64,000 nt of DNA from Acidobacteriota bacterium (GTDB lineage: Bacteria > Acidobacteriota > Vicinamibacteria > Vicinamibacterales > UBA2999). A program made the translations under genes and the position numbers. The stretch spans positions 186,001 through 250,000 of the forward strand of contig JAUYQQ010000023.1 of NCBI GenBank assembly GCA_030697165.1, read 5' to 3'. This document shows, piece after piece, positions 18,647-27,596 of this stretch (its first letter is position 1; each line of letters starts with the position of its first letter). The notes below the pieces were generated by a model. The model was not told the origin of the DNA, did not search any database, and saw nothing but the letters and a program-made list of their open reading frames with translations.

Positions 18647-18829
18647 CAACTCCACCTGGCGATGCGCGGGGCGGCGGCAAGGGCCATTTAGGAACTCGCG
18701 GGACATTCCGACTTGGCCACGACGCAGCGCTACATGCACTTGAGTCCGGCCGCGCTCGATGCGGCGATTCGGCTCTTGGAGACGGGCGGCGAATTCCGTG
18801 GAGGAATCGTGGAGACGGCGGGAAAATAG
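18647..18829 (+). pseudogene. Tyrosine recombinase (integrase), C-terminal remnant with nonsense codon
   Basis: Reading from 18647: HLAMRGAAARAI, a TAG stop at 18689-18691, then ELAGHSDLATTQRYMHLSPA and a tail ending at 18829. In intact integrases the text is ARAIQELAGH, so a CAG glutamine codon has become TAG. The motif GHxxxxTTQRYMHL contains the catalytic His and the nucleophilic Tyr of XerC/D-like recombinases. The Arg-containing N-terminal two thirds are missing. It lies about 240 bases from the tmRNA 3' end, the favourite target of such enzymes. Confidence 0.8.
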
Positions 18830-18974
18830 GGCCGTTTTGAAGGGTACCCTTCGATGCGCAATCGTCCAGCCTTCGGCTGGCCGACCGCTTACTCAGGGCA
18901 TTCTCCCAGCAAAATGGCTTGCCATGAGCGAACCTTGCGGTTCGCGTGAAGCGAAGCGCAAGGTGAGTCGAATG

Positions 18975-18993
18975 GTGGAGGCGGCGGGAGTTG
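18975..18993 (+). repeat. Attachment-site-like copy of the tmRNA 3' end
   Basis: GTGGAGGCGGCGGGAGTTG, identical over 19 bases to 19067-19085, the acceptor and T-arm end of tmRNA. Just before it TG completes TGGTGG, i.e. this copy still has the CCA end that the live tmRNA gene lacks. This is the pattern left by an element that integrated at the tmRNA 3' end. Between 18830 and 19067 I see otherwise only small palindromes and no gene. Confidence 0.75.
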
Positions 18994-19042
18994 CACTGTC
19001 TAGCGCCGAAGGCGCTGACTGAACTAAACGACCGGCGCCGAA

Positions 19043-19060
19043 CACTTCGCGAACGAAGTG
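19043..19060 (-). terminator. Hairpin after tmRNA
   Basis: CACTTCG and CGAAGTG form a 7-bp stem with a four-base loop, seven bases beyond the tmRNA 3' end on the minus strand. Only two T residues follow. It is a plausible transcript end for tmRNA. Confidence 0.5.
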
Positions 19061-19067
19061 AGAGAAG

Positions 19068-19415
19068 TGGAGGCGGCGGGAGTTGAACCCGCGTCCGAGA
19101 ACACGTCGTCGCAGACCCCTACGTGCGTGTCTCCGTTCTCGTGTCGCGACCGGTTAGAAACGGAGCCAAAAGCCCCGGCCGCCATCCCCGATGTGTCTCG
19201 CTACCACGCCTCAAGGCGGAACGTGGCAGCCAGCCTACTAAATGACGATCAATCCCGAGCCGTAGGCGCTCTCAAGTTGATCGCTCACCGGTATTAAGCG
19301 GCGAGAGCGTAGTCTGCGTTCGCAGTTACGTTGTTTTTCCACGGGATTTACGAGGTGCATGGGCCTCGGCACGCGTTCCGCGATCTCGCACCCCCGTCGA
19401 AGCCAGATCGCCCCC
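19068..19415 (-). ncRNA. ssrA: Transfer-messenger RNA (tmRNA)
   Basis: About 348 nt. The 5' end GGGGGCGATCTGGCTTCGAC and the 3' end with GGTTCAACTCCCGCC followed by CGCCTCC form the tRNA-like acceptor; GGGGGCG pairs with CGCCTCC (one G-U). The tag frame on the minus strand ends GCG AAC GCA GAC TAC GCT CTC GCC GCT TAA, giving ANADYALAA, a normal degradation tag ending. CCA is not fully encoded (CCTCCACTT), so it must be added. tmRNA with SmpB rescues stalled ribosomes. The 3' end is duplicated at 18975-18993. Confidence 0.95.
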
Positions 19416-19505
19416 AGGGAGAAGTAAAACCGCTAACTACCCTTCCATTCTACGCCTTTCGCCGCAGGAGCGAAAGCTCGACGGGAATCAGGTGGGAGCC
19501 CGGGC

Positions 19506-21335
19506 TTATTTCAGCACGAACTCCGTCCGGCAGTTCTCGTTCAGCAGCAAGCCGTCTTCCATCACGCGGATCTCGGCGTGGCCGCCGGGCAGCGGGGGTT
19601 TCAGGCTGAGCGCGACCCGCCACAGGCCCCTGGCCAGCGGCTTGCCCACGACTACGGGCCAACTGCGCTCGATCGTGCCGCCGGCCGAGCCCAATCCGAA
19701 GGTGATCGCGCGGTCGTTGATCTTCTCGGCCGAGATGAGGGTCGAGATGACGATCGGCTCGCCGCGCGTGAACTGCCGAAGCGCCGAACGCTCGCCGGCC
19801 TGCTCGAACACGAAGCCTGAACAGGTGGGCGTCTTGGCCCTCCCTTCGGGCACCACCACCGTCGCGAATGCCAGCCCTTCAGCCGCGTCCTCCCCGGCGA
19901 CCTGGCCGGCTACGCGGACCTGATAGATCTTCGCGTCCACCGCGAGGCGCGCTTCGCCGATGGCACGGCCGCCTTGCGCCTTGACGGTGCCGCTCGCCCG
20001 CGCCGCCAACTTGCCCGCGGGATCGAGCGCCACCACCGTGTAGGTGACGTCGGTGCCATCCTTCAATCCCGCGCCCATTTCAAACGGCACGATGATGCCG
20101 CGGCGATTGCCTTCGCCGGCGACGGCTGACGGCGCCAGGGCAATCGGCAGGCCCGGCACCGGCATGGCCGACTCGATCAGGCTGAGCGGGGCCGCCCCCG
20201 ACCCGGCCGACGGCAGGTAGACCCGCCGGTGCAGCAACGACACGCCGGGGACGCGCGTCCGCACCGACAACTTGCGGGCCCGGTCGCGGCCCGTCGACGG
20301 CGACGGCGCATAGCCGATCAGATAATAGGCGCGGTTCTCGGCGGCCACGCGTGCAAGCGCGGCGTTGGTGTCGTTCGAGAGCAAGGACCGCCCGCCCGTG
20401 GCCGTCGCCAGGTCGCGAACCACTCCCTGGTCAAACGGCTCCGGGTCGCGCTCGACGTCGCCGGCGGACGTTTGCAGTCCTCGCGGATCCACCGTGTAGA
20501 TCGCCACATTCGCCGCACGCGCGCTGTTGATCAGGCGCGAAAACACCTCGTCGTCTCGTCCCGTGATGCGGCCCATCTCCACGGCGTCAAAGTAGCCCGG
20601 TGGCAGGTTGCCGCCGCGGCTGAACCACAGCACCGCCTTGCGGCGGGCCGGAATGCGGCGCAGGTGCTCGACGACGTTCAGCAGCACCCGGAAGCTTTCT
20701 CGCCCGTTCTCGCCGACGCCAAAAGTCTCAATAGCCGACTCGAGCTCGGCGAGGCTCTCGGCGGCCGAGGCCGTGCCGGCCGCAGCCGCGCCAGGCTGCT
20801 CGAGGCCGAGGGTGCGTTCGCGGCGGCCGGTCGTTCGCGCGATCGCATCAAACGCCGCCGTGCGATCGCTCGTCAGGAAGAAACCGGAATCGGTCCCGGA
20901 GCGGATGATCGCGACGTAGTCGTTGGGGAGCAGCGTTTCCTTGAAGAATCGGTCGGCCACGCGCCGCGCTTGATGCACGTCATTGACCTGCAGGCCGAGT
21001 TCGTCGAGCACCACCACGAACAACCCGCCGGGCTCGATCTCGTTCGACGCCATCCCTGGCGGCAGCGGGTTCACCGCCGAGGTGCTGGCGAGGTTGATGA
21101 ACTGGAACGTCTGCACCGGCTGGGGCACGCCGTCTTCGAGCAGCTCGAAGTCATCGACCGTCAGGTTGTGGACGGGCGCGCCGTTGCTCGTGGTGGCGAC
21201 GACGTCGATGGTGACGAGGTCGATGCTGGAGCGGAAGGTGGCCTGCGGCGGGGCCTGTTGTGCGGCGACGCGGCTCAGTAGAGGGGCCACGCCGGCTCCG
21301 ATCAGCAGGACAGCAACCAGCACGGTTCGGCTCAT
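19506..21335 (-). CDS. Secreted VWFA-domain protein
   Basis: 609 residues. An N-terminal signal peptide ends near VAAQQAP. Residues about 35-80 are the strand-rich region VTIDVVATTSNGAPVHNLTV with DDFELLEDG, typical of the acidobacterial VWA-like family. Residues about 100-340 form a von Willebrand factor A fold: FVVVLDELGLQ in place of the usual DxSxS MIDAS, VAIIRSGTDSGF and AVLWFSRGGNLPPGYF. The C-terminal 250 residues are beta-sandwich-like. The altered MIDAS suggests protein binding that may not need metal. It has its own transcript downstream of the TonB receptor gene on the same strand. Partners are unknown. Confidence 0.75.
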   Translation of the reverse strand: MSRTVLVAVLLIGAGVAPLLSRVAAQQAPPQATFRSSIDLVTIDVVATTSNGAPVHNLTVDDFELLEDGVPQPVQTFQFINLASTSAVNPLPPGMASNEIEPGGLFVVVLDELGLQVNDVHQARRVADRFFKETLLPNDYVAIIRSGTDSGFFLTSDRTAAFDAIARTTGRRERTLGLEQPGAAAAGTASAAESLAELESAIETFGVGENGRESFRVLLNVVEHLRRIPARRKAVLWFSRGGNLPPGYFDAVEMGRITGRDDEVFSRLINSARAANVAIYTVDPRGLQTSAGDVERDPEPFDQGVVRDLATATGGRSLLSNDTNAALARVAAENRAYYLIGYAPSPSTGRDRARKLSVRTRVPGVSLLHRRVYLPSAGSGAAPLSLIESAMPVPGLPIALAPSAVAGEGNRRGIIVPFEMGAGLKDGTDVTYTVVALDPAGKLAARASGTVKAQGGRAIGEARLAVDAKIYQVRVAGQVAGEDAAEGLAFATVVVPEGRAKTPTCSGFVFEQAGERSALRQFTRGEPIVISTLISAEKINDRAITFGLGSAGGTIERSWPVVVGKPLARGLWRVALSLKPPLPGGHAEIRVMEDGLLLNENCRTEFVLK

Positions 21336-21380
21336 AAGCCTAACTTTACTCCCAGGCGGGCTGACTCCGATCCTGGGGAC

Positions 21381-23774
21381 TTAGAATCGCCACGCCGTCC
21401 CGATTTGTATCAGGCGCGGATGACTCGGCAGGATTCCGCGCGAGCGGTCGACCATGAACAAGCGACCGTCGAGGTTCTTGACAGCCACGAACACCGACGC
21501 GCCGCGCCGAGGCGCGCGCCAGGACACGGCCAAATTCCAGTAGGTGTGTGCGGGTATCAGCCCACGCTGCCCGTCGGGGCTGCCGGCGACCGTGTTCAGG
21601 TCGTCGGCGAACTGAGCCCCCACATATTGCGACTCGAGTTGCACGTCGACACCGAGGGCATGCCGATAGCCGGTCGTGATCGACGCGGTCGTCGTCGGCG
21701 CATAAGGCAACCGGTTGCCCCCGACATTGATGCCCGAGAATCCCGGTACGTTGCTCGTGCGAATACCGACGAACCGCGCGGTGGGAAGCCAGGTGTACGA
21801 CACACGCCCGTAGAGATCGTGACGCGTGCCATGCAGCTGACGCCAGTCGGCGTCGAGGCCGCCCTCGACACCCTGATGAAGGGTCTGCCCGCCGTTGGTC
21901 AGCGCGCTGCCGATGCCGCCGGCGAGGCTGGCCGGAACGACCTGGTTTGAGTAGTCGAGGCGAAATGCCGTGCCGTGTACGCCCACAACGCCCGCCCGTA
22001 ACCGGCCGCCGGCTTCGTAGTTCCAGCTCCGCTCGGGCTCCAGATCCACAGTCCCTCCGGTGTTGTTGATGATGTCTTCGGCGCGGGCCGGCGCAAACCC
22101 GCGGTGAATGCCGGCGAAGACGGTCCGGTCGACCGTCGGTCCCCAGGAGACGCCGAGGCCGGGCACGACCTCGCTCGCCGAGGTCCGGCCCGACCGGTCC
22201 AGCAGCCGGTTGGTTCGTGAGTAGCTGATCCGCTCAACGCGAGCCCCAGGGGTGATGGTCCAGTAGCCCGCCATCCATCGATGCTGCACGAATCCCGACA
22301 GCGCCTCGGTCCCGCGCACATTGTTCTCAACCAGGACACCGCGACGGGCCGCCGGGGTGTCGCCGTTCTCCTGCCGCCGATCCTGGTGCTCGCCGTGGAT
22401 GCGGACGCCGAAGTCGATCTCGTGACGGACGCCGGCAACGAAATCGTGGCGCGCCCGCAGTTCGACTCCGCCCTGTCGATAACGCCGCAAGCGGCCCTCG
22501 TTGCCGCAGGTGGTGCCAAGGTTGGCCATGCCTCCGCACTGCGGATCACCGGCGTCATTCGGTCGCTGTCCGGAATTGCTCGATTGGCGCCACCAGTCCC
22601 GTGCGAAAGACGACGCATAGGCTGTGCCGCTCAACGCCACGCGCGACCACAACAGCCCACGATAGACGACGCTTGCGCCGGCGCGGTCGCCGTCGAACCG
22701 ATCGTTGGTAAACGGGTTGGCACGCGGATCTCGCCGGTACTCCTCCTCGCGCAGGCCGCTGTAGGTCACCTGCGACCGCTCGCGATAGTAGTTCGCCTTG
22801 ACAGCCAGCTGCGAGACGGTCCCGATGGCCCGGCTCGCCTTCGCCATCACGTCGGTCAGTTCGCTCTGGATGTTGTCGCGGGCGCCGTCGCTCTGTTTCC
22901 GCAGCGCGTGGCCGAAGACGCCCGTGTGGCCCCACGTCCCGCCGAGCGATCCGCTCGCATTCAGGTAGTCGCGATTGCCGGCAGCGACCTGAACCGCGCC
23001 CTGCGGGTGCGTCGGCGGTTCGGCCGTGATGTAGTTCACCACTCCACCGAGCGTCACAGGCCCGTGGGCGATCTGACTCGATCCCTTGAGCACCTCGACG
23101 CGTTCGAAGCGTTCAATGGGGGGATGGTAGTAGCTGGAGTTGTCCCCGTAGGGCGCGTACGACACCGGCACCCCATCCTCGAGCAGCAGCACTTTGGACG
23201 ATCGCGTGGGGTTGAGCCCGCGAATACCGATGTTGGGGCGAAGACCCAGGCCTTCCTCGTCGCGTACGACCACTCCGGGCACCTTCCGCAGCGCCTCGCT
23301 GGTCGAGAACACATGCGCCGCGTCGAGGACTTCTCGCGTCAGCAGGTCGAAGCCACCGGGAAGCCGCCGCCGCATTTCCTCTGACCCGGCCAACCTGGCA
23401 CCGATGACGGTGAGCTCTTCGGCCAGCCCGCCTGGTCGCAATCGCAGTTCGAGGGCGGCCAGGGGCCGCGCGTTCACCGTAATGGTGGTCTCGGTCACTG
23501 CAAAGCCGTCGTGTTGCGCCGAGATGGTGTAGTCGCCAGGCTCGGCCAGCCGCAGCACAAATTGGCCTGCCGCATCACAGACCACCGCGTCCACGACCAG
23601 GCCAGAAGACCGGCGCGCGGTGACGGCGGCTTTTGGAAGGACGGCCCCAGTAATGTCAACGACCTGGCCGGAGATGGTCGGCGGGGATTGCGCCGGCGGC
23701 GTAGCGGCACCGACGACAGCGAAGCCGCCAATGGCAAGAACCAACACCAAGACAGTCAGGGACGAACAACGCAT
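21381..23774 (-). CDS. TonB-dependent receptor, FecA-like (probable ferric-chelate uptake)
   Basis: 797 residues. Signal peptide to about residue 25, a carboxypeptidase-regulatory-like domain (ISGQVVDITGAVLPKAAVTA to about residue 105), a plug domain (VPGVVVRDEEGLGLRPNIGIRG, then LLEDGVPVSYAPYG and RVEVLKGSSQIAHG) and a 22-strand barrel ending in TAWRF. The plug resembles FecA and other ferric receptors. Start MRCSSLTV at 23774 follows GGAGG by eight bases. A promoter with a palindromic operator lies at 23832-23860, so it can be switched independently of the heme operon that ends just upstream. Iron or heme transport is inferred from family and location. Confidence 0.85.
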   Translation of the reverse strand: MRCSSLTVLVLVLAIGGFAVVGAATPPAQSPPTISGQVVDITGAVLPKAAVTARRSSGLVVDAVVCDAAGQFVLRLAEPGDYTISAQHDGFAVTETTITVNARPLAALELRLRPGGLAEELTVIGARLAGSEEMRRRLPGGFDLLTREVLDAAHVFSTSEALRKVPGVVVRDEEGLGLRPNIGIRGLNPTRSSKVLLLEDGVPVSYAPYGDNSSYYHPPIERFERVEVLKGSSQIAHGPVTLGGVVNYITAEPPTHPQGAVQVAAGNRDYLNASGSLGGTWGHTGVFGHALRKQSDGARDNIQSELTDVMAKASRAIGTVSQLAVKANYYRERSQVTYSGLREEEYRRDPRANPFTNDRFDGDRAGASVVYRGLLWSRVALSGTAYASSFARDWWRQSSNSGQRPNDAGDPQCGGMANLGTTCGNEGRLRRYRQGGVELRARHDFVAGVRHEIDFGVRIHGEHQDRRQENGDTPAARRGVLVENNVRGTEALSGFVQHRWMAGYWTITPGARVERISYSRTNRLLDRSGRTSASEVVPGLGVSWGPTVDRTVFAGIHRGFAPARAEDIINNTGGTVDLEPERSWNYEAGGRLRAGVVGVHGTAFRLDYSNQVVPASLAGGIGSALTNGGQTLHQGVEGGLDADWRQLHGTRHDLYGRVSYTWLPTARFVGIRTSNVPGFSGINVGGNRLPYAPTTTASITTGYRHALGVDVQLESQYVGAQFADDLNTVAGSPDGQRGLIPAHTYWNLAVSWRAPRRGASVFVAVKNLDGRLFMVDRSRGILPSHPRLIQIGTAWRF

Positions 23775-23831
23775 GAGATACCTCCGGCAATTGAGGACGC
23801 TCTCAACGACCAATAATGAGATCAAGTCTCA

Positions 23832-23860
23832 AGTTTATATACGACTAAATAGGTCGTCAA
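23832..23860 (-). promoter_or_regulatory. Promoter with palindromic operator upstream of the TonB receptor
   Basis: On the minus strand TTGACG (23860-23855) and TAAACT (23837-23832) are spaced by 17 bases. Inside the -35/spacer lies the palindrome ACGAC-TAAATAG-GTCGT (plus-strand 23841-23857). Its core GACTAAATAGGTC is close to the GACTAAA..AGTC pattern of IscR/Rrf2-type iron-sulfur regulators, which is a family-level resemblance only. A protein bound here would block RNA polymerase, so repression is the expected mode. Confidence 0.65.
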
Positions 23861-23887
23861 GGCTGAATCTCGGTTGGGAAGACTCTT

Positions 23888-24826
23888 TTATTGAGCGACG
23901 ACTTGCTTCGCGAGCGCGGCCGCCAGGGCTTCGCTATCGTTCAGACAGGGGAGGAAACGGATCTGCAGTTCCGGCCGGGCGCCTGCCGCCAGCTGGCCTT
24001 CGAGCTGGCTCTCCGCGTTATCGGCCAGAAAGCCAAACGGGTAGTACACCACGTTTGTGAAGCCAGCTTGGCTAACACGCTCGAGTGTCATGTCAATCGG
24101 AGGTTCGGTCCATCGGCCGCCGCGGGTGTGGTTCAGCCAGCCGTTCAAGATCAGCCCGAAGTGTGCCGACAGGCGGGTGCGGATGGCGCCGTATAACCGC
24201 TCGGTGGCGCAGCGACCGGTGTCGATCGGGCGCGCGGGTTCGAGCAGGGTCCCATGCGCCGCCAGCACGAGCGCGGTCGCTGGCCCGGTATCCCCTTCTC
24301 CCAGTTGCGACAGGACATGCGCTGCCGAGATATCGGCGAGATGATCCAGGTCGAGTGCCGGCAGCACTTCCGTGCGCCCGCGGCGCGCCGATCGACCCGT
24401 TGGCGCGGCGGCCGCCTGTCGCGACAGCTCGTGGGTGAACGCGGAATCGGCGGCATACATCGGCGCGATCCAGACCGGATCGTCATCAGCAATGGTGCGG
24501 AGCACGTCCTGCAAGAGTGGCCGCCGGAACTCGTACGCAATATGAACCCGCCAGTCGCCTGGTGCCGACTGAGCCAGTGCGTCACGGACCGCTGCGGCCT
24601 GCGCCTCGGTGATCGGCTCGAGAGGCGACATGTAATCGTTCTCTTTCCACATGCGCTGGCGGCCGTGGGCGCGCGCCAGGGCGATGAACGGAATCGCGAC
24701 CTGGGGAATGTCGGCCACCGTTCGCGTCAGCCCCTGCAGAATCCGCCACGAGTAGACCAGTTGGTCGGTGAAACCAGGCAGTGGCGGTTCGCCGTAGGTA
24801 GTGAGGACGAGGTGTTGAAGGGTCAT
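23888..24826 (-). CDS. hemH: Ferrochelatase
   Basis: 312 residues. The last gene of the heme operon; it inserts ferrous iron into the porphyrin ring. Start MTLQHLVLTTYGEP is the usual family opening. Catalytic positions are recognisable: the histidine in ALVLAAHGT near residue 193 and the acidic residue in GFLADNAESQLE near 270. Length suits bacterial ferrochelatases (310-340). The sequence is divergent and lacks the C-terminal cysteines of Fe-S ferrochelatases. The start overlaps the hemY stop by four bases. Whether proto- or coproporphyrin is the substrate is not certain, but HemN upstream favours protoporphyrin. Confidence 0.85.
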   Translation of the reverse strand: MTLQHLVLTTYGEPPLPGFTDQLVYSWRILQGLTRTVADIPQVAIPFIALARAHGRQRMWKENDYMSPLEPITEAQAAAVRDALAQSAPGDWRVHIAYEFRRPLLQDVLRTIADDDPVWIAPMYAADSAFTHELSRQAAAAPTGRSARRGRTEVLPALDLDHLADISAAHVLSQLGEGDTGPATALVLAAHGTLLEPARPIDTGRCATERLYGAIRTRLSAHFGLILNGWLNHTRGGRWTEPPIDMTLERVSQAGFTNVVYYPFGFLADNAESQLEGQLAAGARPELQIRFLPCLNDSEALAAALAKQVVAQ

Positions 24827-26196
24827 GCCTCACCCAGCAGGCGCGTCGCGACCGATCTGGCGGTACGCCGGGCCGCCGCAATCGCGTGGTTGAAAGACAC
24901 CCCGTCACAAGCGGTGCCGCACACGTCGAGGCCGGGATGGCTCTCCAGGCGCTCACGGATCGCGGCGACCCGATCGTCGTGACCGACGGTGTACTGCGCG
25001 ATGGCCGCCGGCCACCGGAACACCTGGTGCCGAATCGGCCGATCGGCGATGCCCAGGCCCATGACCAGCTCAGTACGGGCGAGCGTGGTCAACGTCGCGT
25101 CATCGAGGGCGGCCACATCGGGCCGGCGCGCACCGCCGAGGAACACCCGCAACAACACCGCGCCGTCGGGCGCACGTCCCGGAAAGATCGAGGATTCCCA
25201 GAGCACGCCGATGGTCGCCAACTGCTCGCTCCGGGCGACGAGGTAGCCATACCCGTCCAGGCCGCGACCAAGCGACGCCGCCGCATAGCCAAGAGCGACG
25301 ACCGCCAGGCCCGCGTACGGAATCGCCGCGAGCTCGCTGGCCAGCTCGCCATCCAGCTCGCGGAGGATCGCGGACGTCTGCGATGCGGGCGTCGCGAACA
25401 CGACCTGGTCGGCCGGCAATGACAAGCCGCAGGCCAACTGCACCTGCCACGCCTGGGCGTGCCGGGAGATATTCGTGATGGCGCGGCCGGTCATGACCCG
25501 CGGTGCCAGCCGGTCGGCAAGGGTGCGGGGCAGCGTACCAAGTCCGCGGGCAAAACTCAGCAGTCGCGGCCGCCTCGGTGCCGTCTTCCGTCGGGCCAGC
25601 AACGCCCGGAACAGGCCGCCATGATTACGTTCCCACTCGACCAGGATTGGAAAATGCGATCGCACCGACAGCTGCCGGCTGTCACCGGCGGAAATCCCGG
25701 CCACTGCCGTGTCGACCAGCACCTCGGCCACCTCCCGCCCCAGGCGGCGTTCGGCAAACTCGAACACCGTCTCATCGGCGTGCGGTGGCGCCGCCTTTGC
25801 CCATGGCTCCCGCAGCAAGCGCAGCTTGGCGGGCCAACTGATGATCGGCGAGCTCAGCAGAGCCGGCGGCGCGGTGGGGACCTGCACGAGGGCGCCACCG
25901 CGAAGGACGAACCGGCGGCGCGACCGAGCGTTGGCCTCCACCAGGTCCGGGGACAACCCCAGCTCTTCGATCAAGGCCATGGTCTCTGGCTCGCTGTCGA
26001 GGAATCCGTTGGGGCCCCGCTCCACCAACCAGCCCGCGTCCTCCACGGTCCGGGCGTGGCCACCGGCCTCGTGGCCGGCGTCAATTACGAGGACGTCGAC
26101 CTTACGACCCAGCCGTGCCGCTTCGGCCTCCACCGTGTAGGCGCACGTCAGGCCGGCAATGCCGCCGCCGGCCACGATCACGCGTGGGGTGGTCAT
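24823..26196 (-). CDS. hemY: Oxygen-dependent protoporphyrinogen oxidase
   Basis: 457 residues of FAD-dependent amine-oxidase fold. RVIVAGGGIAGLTCAY near residue 5 is the dinucleotide-binding loop; VDVLVIDAGHEAGGHARTV and WLVERGPNGFLDSEP are typical of HemY-type enzymes, which oxidise protoporphyrinogen (or coproporphyrinogen) using O2. The C-terminal HPGLDVCGTACDGVSFNHAI closes the FAD site. The start at 26196 overlaps the hemN stop (ATGA); the longer frame to 26265 is unsupported. The tiny overlaps on both sides indicate coupled translation within the operon. Confidence 0.88.
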   Translation of the reverse strand: MTTPRVIVAGGGIAGLTCAYTVEAEAARLGRKVDVLVIDAGHEAGGHARTVEDAGWLVERGPNGFLDSEPETMALIEELGLSPDLVEANARSRRRFVLRGGALVQVPTAPPALLSSPIISWPAKLRLLREPWAKAAPPHADETVFEFAERRLGREVAEVLVDTAVAGISAGDSRQLSVRSHFPILVEWERNHGGLFRALLARRKTAPRRPRLLSFARGLGTLPRTLADRLAPRVMTGRAITNISRHAQAWQVQLACGLSLPADQVVFATPASQTSAILRELDGELASELAAIPYAGLAVVALGYAAASLGRGLDGYGYLVARSEQLATIGVLWESSIFPGRAPDGAVLLRVFLGGARRPDVAALDDATLTTLARTELVMGLGIADRPIRHQVFRWPAAIAQYTVGHDDRVAAIRERLESHPGLDVCGTACDGVSFNHAIAAARRTARSVATRLLGEA

Positions 26197-27596
26197 ACGG
26201 TCCTGCTGAAGACGGGCTTGGGGCCAGCGGTACGGGCGCGCAGGTACCGGTCGAACACCATGCACACGTTCCGTACGAACAGCCGGCCGAGTGGTGTCAC
26301 GTCAATCGCCCTCGCGTCGACGGTGACCAGGCCGTCGGTGGCTGGCGAGTGCGCGGCCGTCAGCTCTGCCAGCTCCTCCACGAAATAGGCCTTGAAGTCG
26401 ATGGCAAAGTCGGCTTCGACCTGCTTGATGTCGACGCGGAAGTTGCACATCAAGCCGGAGATGACGTGGCGCCGCACGAGGTCATCGAGCGACATCTCGT
26501 AGCCGCGATCCACGGCGAAACGGCCGTCACCAATCGCCGCGTAGTACTCCGTCAGCTTCTTGCTGTTCTGGACGAAGGCGCCATGCACCTCACCGATGCC
26601 TGAGACGCCAAGGGCGACCATGTCGGGGGTCTTCTGGACCGTGTAGCCCATGAAATTGCGATGCAGTTCGCCGCGCTCGGCAGCCTGCCCCAGGTCATCG
26701 GCCGGCAGGGCGAAGTGATCCATGCCGATTTGCCGGTACCCCGCACGCACGAAGGCGTCGATGGTGAGAGCCAGCAGTTCCAGCTTCAAACTCGCGGACG
26801 GCAGCGCCTCGGTCGCCAGGGCCTTCATGTGGGCCCGCATCCACGGCACGAACGCAAACGAGTACGCGGCCACGCGATCGGGCCTGAGCGTCAGCGTCTG
26901 CTCGAGGGTCTGGGCAAAGGACTCGACGGTTTGAAACGGAAGGCCGTAGATCAGATCGACATTGACCGAGGTGAAGCCAGCCGCCCGCGCCTCGGCGATT
27001 AGCGCCGCGGTCAGCTCGTAGCTCTGCTCGCGATTGATCGCCTGCTGCACCTGCGGCGAAAAATCCTGGATCCCCATCGACAACCGGTTGAAGCCCAGGC
27101 CGCGCAGGCGGCGCAACTGCGCGCTGCTGGTGACGCGGGGATCAATCTCGATGCCCAGTTCCGCCTCGGGAGTGAACGTGAAATGCTGGTGGATCCGATC
27201 AAACAGGCGCGCCAGTTGATCGCTCTCGTAGTAGGTCGGTGTGCCACCGCCCCAGTGCATCTGCGCGATCTGCCGACGCTGCGGCAGCGCCGTGGCCAGC
27301 AGCGCGATCTCCTGGTCGAGGACGTTTAGATACTGCGCCGCGACCTCGCGATGCGGGGTGATGATGACGTTGCAGCCGCAGAAGGCACAGCGCGCTTCGC
27401 AGAACGGCAGGTGCACATACGCCGAGAGCGGCTGCTGGGCATCCGCGTCGACCAGGGCCAGGCGCTGTCGATATTGCCGGTCACCGACGCCGTCGTGAAA
27501 CTCGACCGCCGTCGGGTACGAGGTATAGCGCGGACCTGGTCGATCGTACTTCTCGAGCAGTGCAAGCGTGGACGCGGTATCGGTCAGGTTGGCCAT
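26193..27596 (-). CDS. hemN: Oxygen-independent coproporphyrinogen III dehydrogenase
   Basis: 467 residues, a radical-SAM enzyme that decarboxylates coproporphyrinogen III to protoporphyrinogen IX without oxygen. The signature YVHLPFCEARCAFCGCN near residue 59 has the three cluster cysteines plus the fourth that separates real HemN from HemW-like proteins. GPRYTSYPTAVEF at the start and GMDHFALPADDL near 300 are further HemN marks. It is followed by the O2-using HemY, so the operon can work across oxygen levels. It overlaps hemE by 13 bases. Confidence 0.93.
   Translation of the reverse strand: MANLTDTASTLALLEKYDRPGPRYTSYPTAVEFHDGVGDRQYRQRLALVDADAQQPLSAYVHLPFCEARCAFCGCNVIITPHREVAAQYLNVLDQEIALLATALPQRRQIAQMHWGGGTPTYYESDQLARLFDRIHQHFTFTPEAELGIEIDPRVTSSAQLRRLRGLGFNRLSMGIQDFSPQVQQAINREQSYELTAALIAEARAAGFTSVNVDLIYGLPFQTVESFAQTLEQTLTLRPDRVAAYSFAFVPWMRAHMKALATEALPSASLKLELLALTIDAFVRAGYRQIGMDHFALPADDLGQAAERGELHRNFMGYTVQKTPDMVALGVSGIGEVHGAFVQNSKKLTEYYAAIGDGRFAVDRGYEMSLDDLVRRHVISGLMCNFRVDIKQVEADFAIDFKAYFVEELAELTAAHSPATDGLVTVDARAIDVTPLGRLFVRNVCMVFDRYLRARTAGPKPVFSRTV

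Noticed and set aside
18975-18993. Second tmRNA gene
   Set aside because: Only the last 19 bases are copied; neither the tag frame nor the 5' half is present.
18759-19022. 87-codon plus-strand frame downstream of the integrase remnant
   Set aside because: It runs through the integrase tail in another frame and the att-like repeat; no start site or motif.
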